NCBI GenBank assembly: GCA_016931895.1
Contig: JAFGDY010000289.1
Coordinates: forward strand, 1-35,825
Length of the DNA stretch: 35,825 nt
Reading direction: 5' to 3'
Source: Anaerolineae bacterium
GTDB lineage: Bacteria > Chloroflexota > Anaerolineae > 4572-78 > J111
How positions within the stretch are numbered: position 1 is the stretch's first letter; each line of letters starts with the position of its first letter. The notes under the pieces were generated by a model. It had not been told where the DNA came from. It saw nothing but the letters and a program-made list of their open reading frames with translations, and did no database searches. This document shows positions 33,980-35,825 of the stretch, one piece after another. Both the position numbers and the translations under genes were made by a program.

Positions 33980-35392
33980 GTGAACAGAAAAATCTCATTG
34001 CCAAAACTCCAAGACGATGTTTATAGTGCGCTTAAGTTGTGGCATGAAGCTGGCACTGAGATCAGCCCGCTTAATTATCTGTACCTCTTTCAGCAGGCCC
34101 GGCTCAAAAGCGGCGGTAATGCTCACCAGGCCACCAACCAGCTTCTCTTTGAAGCCTTAGAAACTATGGCCATTGAGTATCCCACTGAGGCCGGTTTACT
34201 GCGCAAGCGTTTTTTGGATGGGCAGGTGATGTATACCGTGGCTAACTGGCTCAACGTGGGTGAGTCTACGGCCTACCGCAAGCAACAGGAAGCTATTGAA
34301 CGTCTGGCCCTCATCCTACAAAACCAAGAAACCCAGGCCCGCGCTGAATACCGGGCCCGCCTGGAAAAACGGCTAAAATTGCCTCTGGCAGTTGAACTGA
34401 TTGGGGTGGAAACGCACCTGGATACTTTGGTAGAGGTTTTAACTTTACCGACGCCACCCTGGCTGATTTCTATTGAAGGATTGGGGGGTATTGGCAAAAC
34501 AGCCCTGGCCAACGCTCTGGTGCGCCAGCCCGATTTAAGCGCCCGGTTTTACGACATCGCCTGGGTGAGCGCCAAACAACAAGAGCTGCTGCCCGGAATT
34601 GGTTTGGCCCAGATTGATAGGCCGACTCTCACCACCGAGGCTCTGATTGATGCCCTGCTGGAGCAGTTTAATGACTCTCTCCCCCTGACCCTATCGGTTT
34701 CACAAAAAAAGGAGGCGCTGGTCAAAATACTCAAACAAGCGCCACGCCTGATTGTGATTGATAACCTGGAGACGGCGTCCGATTACCAAACTTTCCTGCC
34801 GTTTCTGGTGACCCTGGTCAATCCAAGTAAATTTCTGTTGACCAGCCGCCACAGTTTGTGTGCTTATCCCGATATTTTTTGCCATAGCCTGGCTGAACTC
34901 AGTCAGGCCGACACAATTCACTTGATTAGATACGAGGCCAGAATGCGGGGCATTCCCATGTTGGCCAACGCTCCTACCGACAAGCTGCGAAGTATTTATG
35001 ATGTGGTCGGCGGCAATCCCCTGGCCCTAAAATTGGTAATAGGACAAATTTCAATTCTGCCCTTGAGCCAGGTGCTGGATAATCTTAAGCAGGCGCGAGG
35101 CCCCAAAAATGACGAACTATACACCTACATTTATTGGCAAACTTGGAATATGCTGACTGTGACCGGCCAGCAGGTGTTATTGACGATGCCCCTGGCCCAG
35201 GAGGGCACCCTGGAACAATTGCTGGCGCTCAATGAACTTGAACCGGACGAACTCAGCCGGGCGCTTGAGCAACTGGCAGCTTTGTCCCTGGTGCAAATTG
35301 GCGGCGGACTGGAAGAACGGCGTTACAGTATTCACCGTCTGACAGAGACGTTTTTATTGAATGAAGCCATCCAATGGAATACGTCAGTTTGA
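33980..35392 (+). CDS. NB-ARC/STAND-type ATPase with N-terminal HTH
   Basis: 470 residues from the chosen GTG start (33980), six bases after GGAG; a GTG one codon earlier is equally in frame. The N-terminal helical region (1-115) holds an HTH (about 82-104, VANWLNVGESTAYRKQ). The NTPase core follows: Walker A GLGGIGKT (167-174), Walker B RLIVIDN (Asp261), LLTSRH (286-291, sensor-like) and GNPLAL (345-350), then a winged-helix-like segment (about 395-465). This is the STAND order HTH-NBD-WH, but there are no TPR, WD40 or LRR repeats after it and it is short for the family. Such proteins act as ATP-dependent switches, often in transcription control or defence. It diverges from the DJ-1/response-regulator operon and sits behind the repeat array. 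Target unknown. Confidence 0.9.
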   Translation: MNRKISLPKLQDDVYSALKLWHEAGTEISPLNYLYLFQQARLKSGGNAHQATNQLLFEALETMAIEYPTEAGLLRKRFLDGQVMYTVANWLNVGESTAYRKQQEAIERLALILQNQETQARAEYRARLEKRLKLPLAVELIGVETHLDTLVEVLTLPTPPWLISIEGLGGIGKTALANALVRQPDLSARFYDIAWVSAKQQELLPGIGLAQIDRPTLTTEALIDALLEQFNDSLPLTLSVSQKKEALVKILKQAPRLIVIDNLETASDYQTFLPFLVTLVNPSKFLLTSRHSLCAYPDIFCHSLAELSQADTIHLIRYEARMRGIPMLANAPTDKLRSIYDVVGGNPLALKLVIGQISILPLSQVLDNLKQARGPKNDELYTYIYWQTWNMLTVTGQQVLLTMPLAQEGTLEQLLALNELEPDELSRALEQLAALSLVQIGGGLEERRYSIHRLTETFLLNEAIQWNTSV

Positions 35393-35545
35393 ATGAGCGC
35401 CAGCCTCAACAACAATATCGGATAGCCTGCCTCCGGCCACAGCTACCAAAAGGGTAAAGCGAAGAACAGACTCGGCTTGAGTTTACTTGCCTCTTCCGGC
35501 GGCAAAAGTAAAATACGGCCAAACACCATAGAAAGTAGGATTGAA

Positions 35546-35825
35546 ATGACCCCACAACTGCCCCCCATTGCCGATATTCCCCTTCCCAATAGCATCCCGA
35601 AGGACTCTCATTGGTGGTTGTGGTCACAATCGACACGTCGGATTGAGCTTGAGTACCCGGCTGGTACTTTGAATTTATCCCGCCAGCAGAAAGCCAGCCC
35701 AAATAGTTGGTTTTTAGTAAAGCAAAATAATACCCTTATCTCCTCTGCCTTTGACGCAGGTACCTTTCGTGGTTACAATAAGCTGAGATTGGATTTTTCA
35801 CATTTACCCACTCTTGTTTTGACGG
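35546..35825 (+). CDS. Unknown protein, N-terminal part (runs off the window)
   Basis: 93 codons from ATG at 35546 stay open to the window end; TAGGA lies six bases upstream. The first 20 residues are Pro-rich (PPIADIPLPNSIP), followed by WWLWSQSTRRIELEYPAG and a polar stretch; no signal peptide, membrane helix or motif that I recognise. The 153 bases between it and the NB-ARC stop hold no gene. Same strand and close spacing suggest co-transcription with the NB-ARC gene, so it might be its effector or partner, but that is only position-based. An overlapping minus-strand frame exists (35406-35702) and cannot be fully excluded. Confidence 0.55.
   Translation, partial: MTPQLPPIADIPLPNSIPKDSHWWLWSQSTRRIELEYPAGTLNLSRQQKASPNSWFLVKQNNTLISSAFDAGTFRGYNKLRLDFSHLPTLVLT

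Noticed and set aside
33745-34026. 93-codon plus-strand frame reading DDAQYP repeats
   Set aside because: It follows from the 18-bp repeat length, has no convincing ribosome-binding site and overlaps the NB-ARC start; kept only as a possible leader peptide in the array finding.

Overview
The window reads as chromosomal DNA of a filamentous or Anaerolineae-like member of the Chloroflexota. This rests on style: many PknB-type receptor kinases opening with a (L/F)IGQTIGQYK-like leader, TPTPT-rich linkers after the membrane helix, Ala/Thr/Gln 'TATAEAQ'-type stalks, TolB, sialidase-like and NPCBM ectodomains, and NB-ARC proteins with a small N-terminal HTH. No tRNA, rRNA, CRISPR array, transposase or phage gene is visible.

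Bases 1 to about 31,560 are a leftward (minus-strand) block with almost no gaps: an excisionase-type HTH protein, then 7 Hanks-type Ser/Thr kinases, 3 PP2C phosphatases, 12 FHA domains in 11 proteins, 2 membrane VWA-FHA proteins (one also carrying a lipase domain) and one small anchored protein. Transcriptional order: HTH (31561), membrane FHA-kinase-FHA (31267), alternating membrane and soluble GarA-like FHA proteins (29608 to 25846), PP2C (25846), VWA-FHA (24697), degenerate FHA (22722), double-propeller kinase (22210), FHA-4TM protein (18701), five tandem receptor kinases with different ectodomains (17781 to 6665), small anchored protein (6517), lipase-VWA-FHA (6038), FHA (3413), PP2C (2865) and a second PP2C cut by the window edge (1245). 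Writer, reader and eraser of phospho-Thr are therefore encoded together, with ectodomains that could sense envelope glycans, lipids or proteins. The lipase-VWA-FHA architecture and a conserved Thr motif 34-36 residues ahead of five FHA domains are the most unusual points.

Bases 31,696 to 33,704 hold a second leftward operon: two paralogous DJ-1/PfpI-like proteins lacking the nucleophilic Cys, flanking a single-domain response regulator, then a helical protein with a C-terminal HTH. Divergent from it, on the plus strand, is a short NB-ARC (STAND) ATPase with an N-terminal HTH (33980-35392), preceded by a striking 18-bp tandem repeat array next to a candidate promoter. A partial gene of unknown function starts at 35546 and leaves the window. 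No stretch longer than about 300 bases lacks a gene.

Several start codons were moved inward from the longest reading frame on ribosome-binding-site, overlap or paralogue grounds; this is stated per gene. Family assignments come from reading motifs by eye, without database searches.
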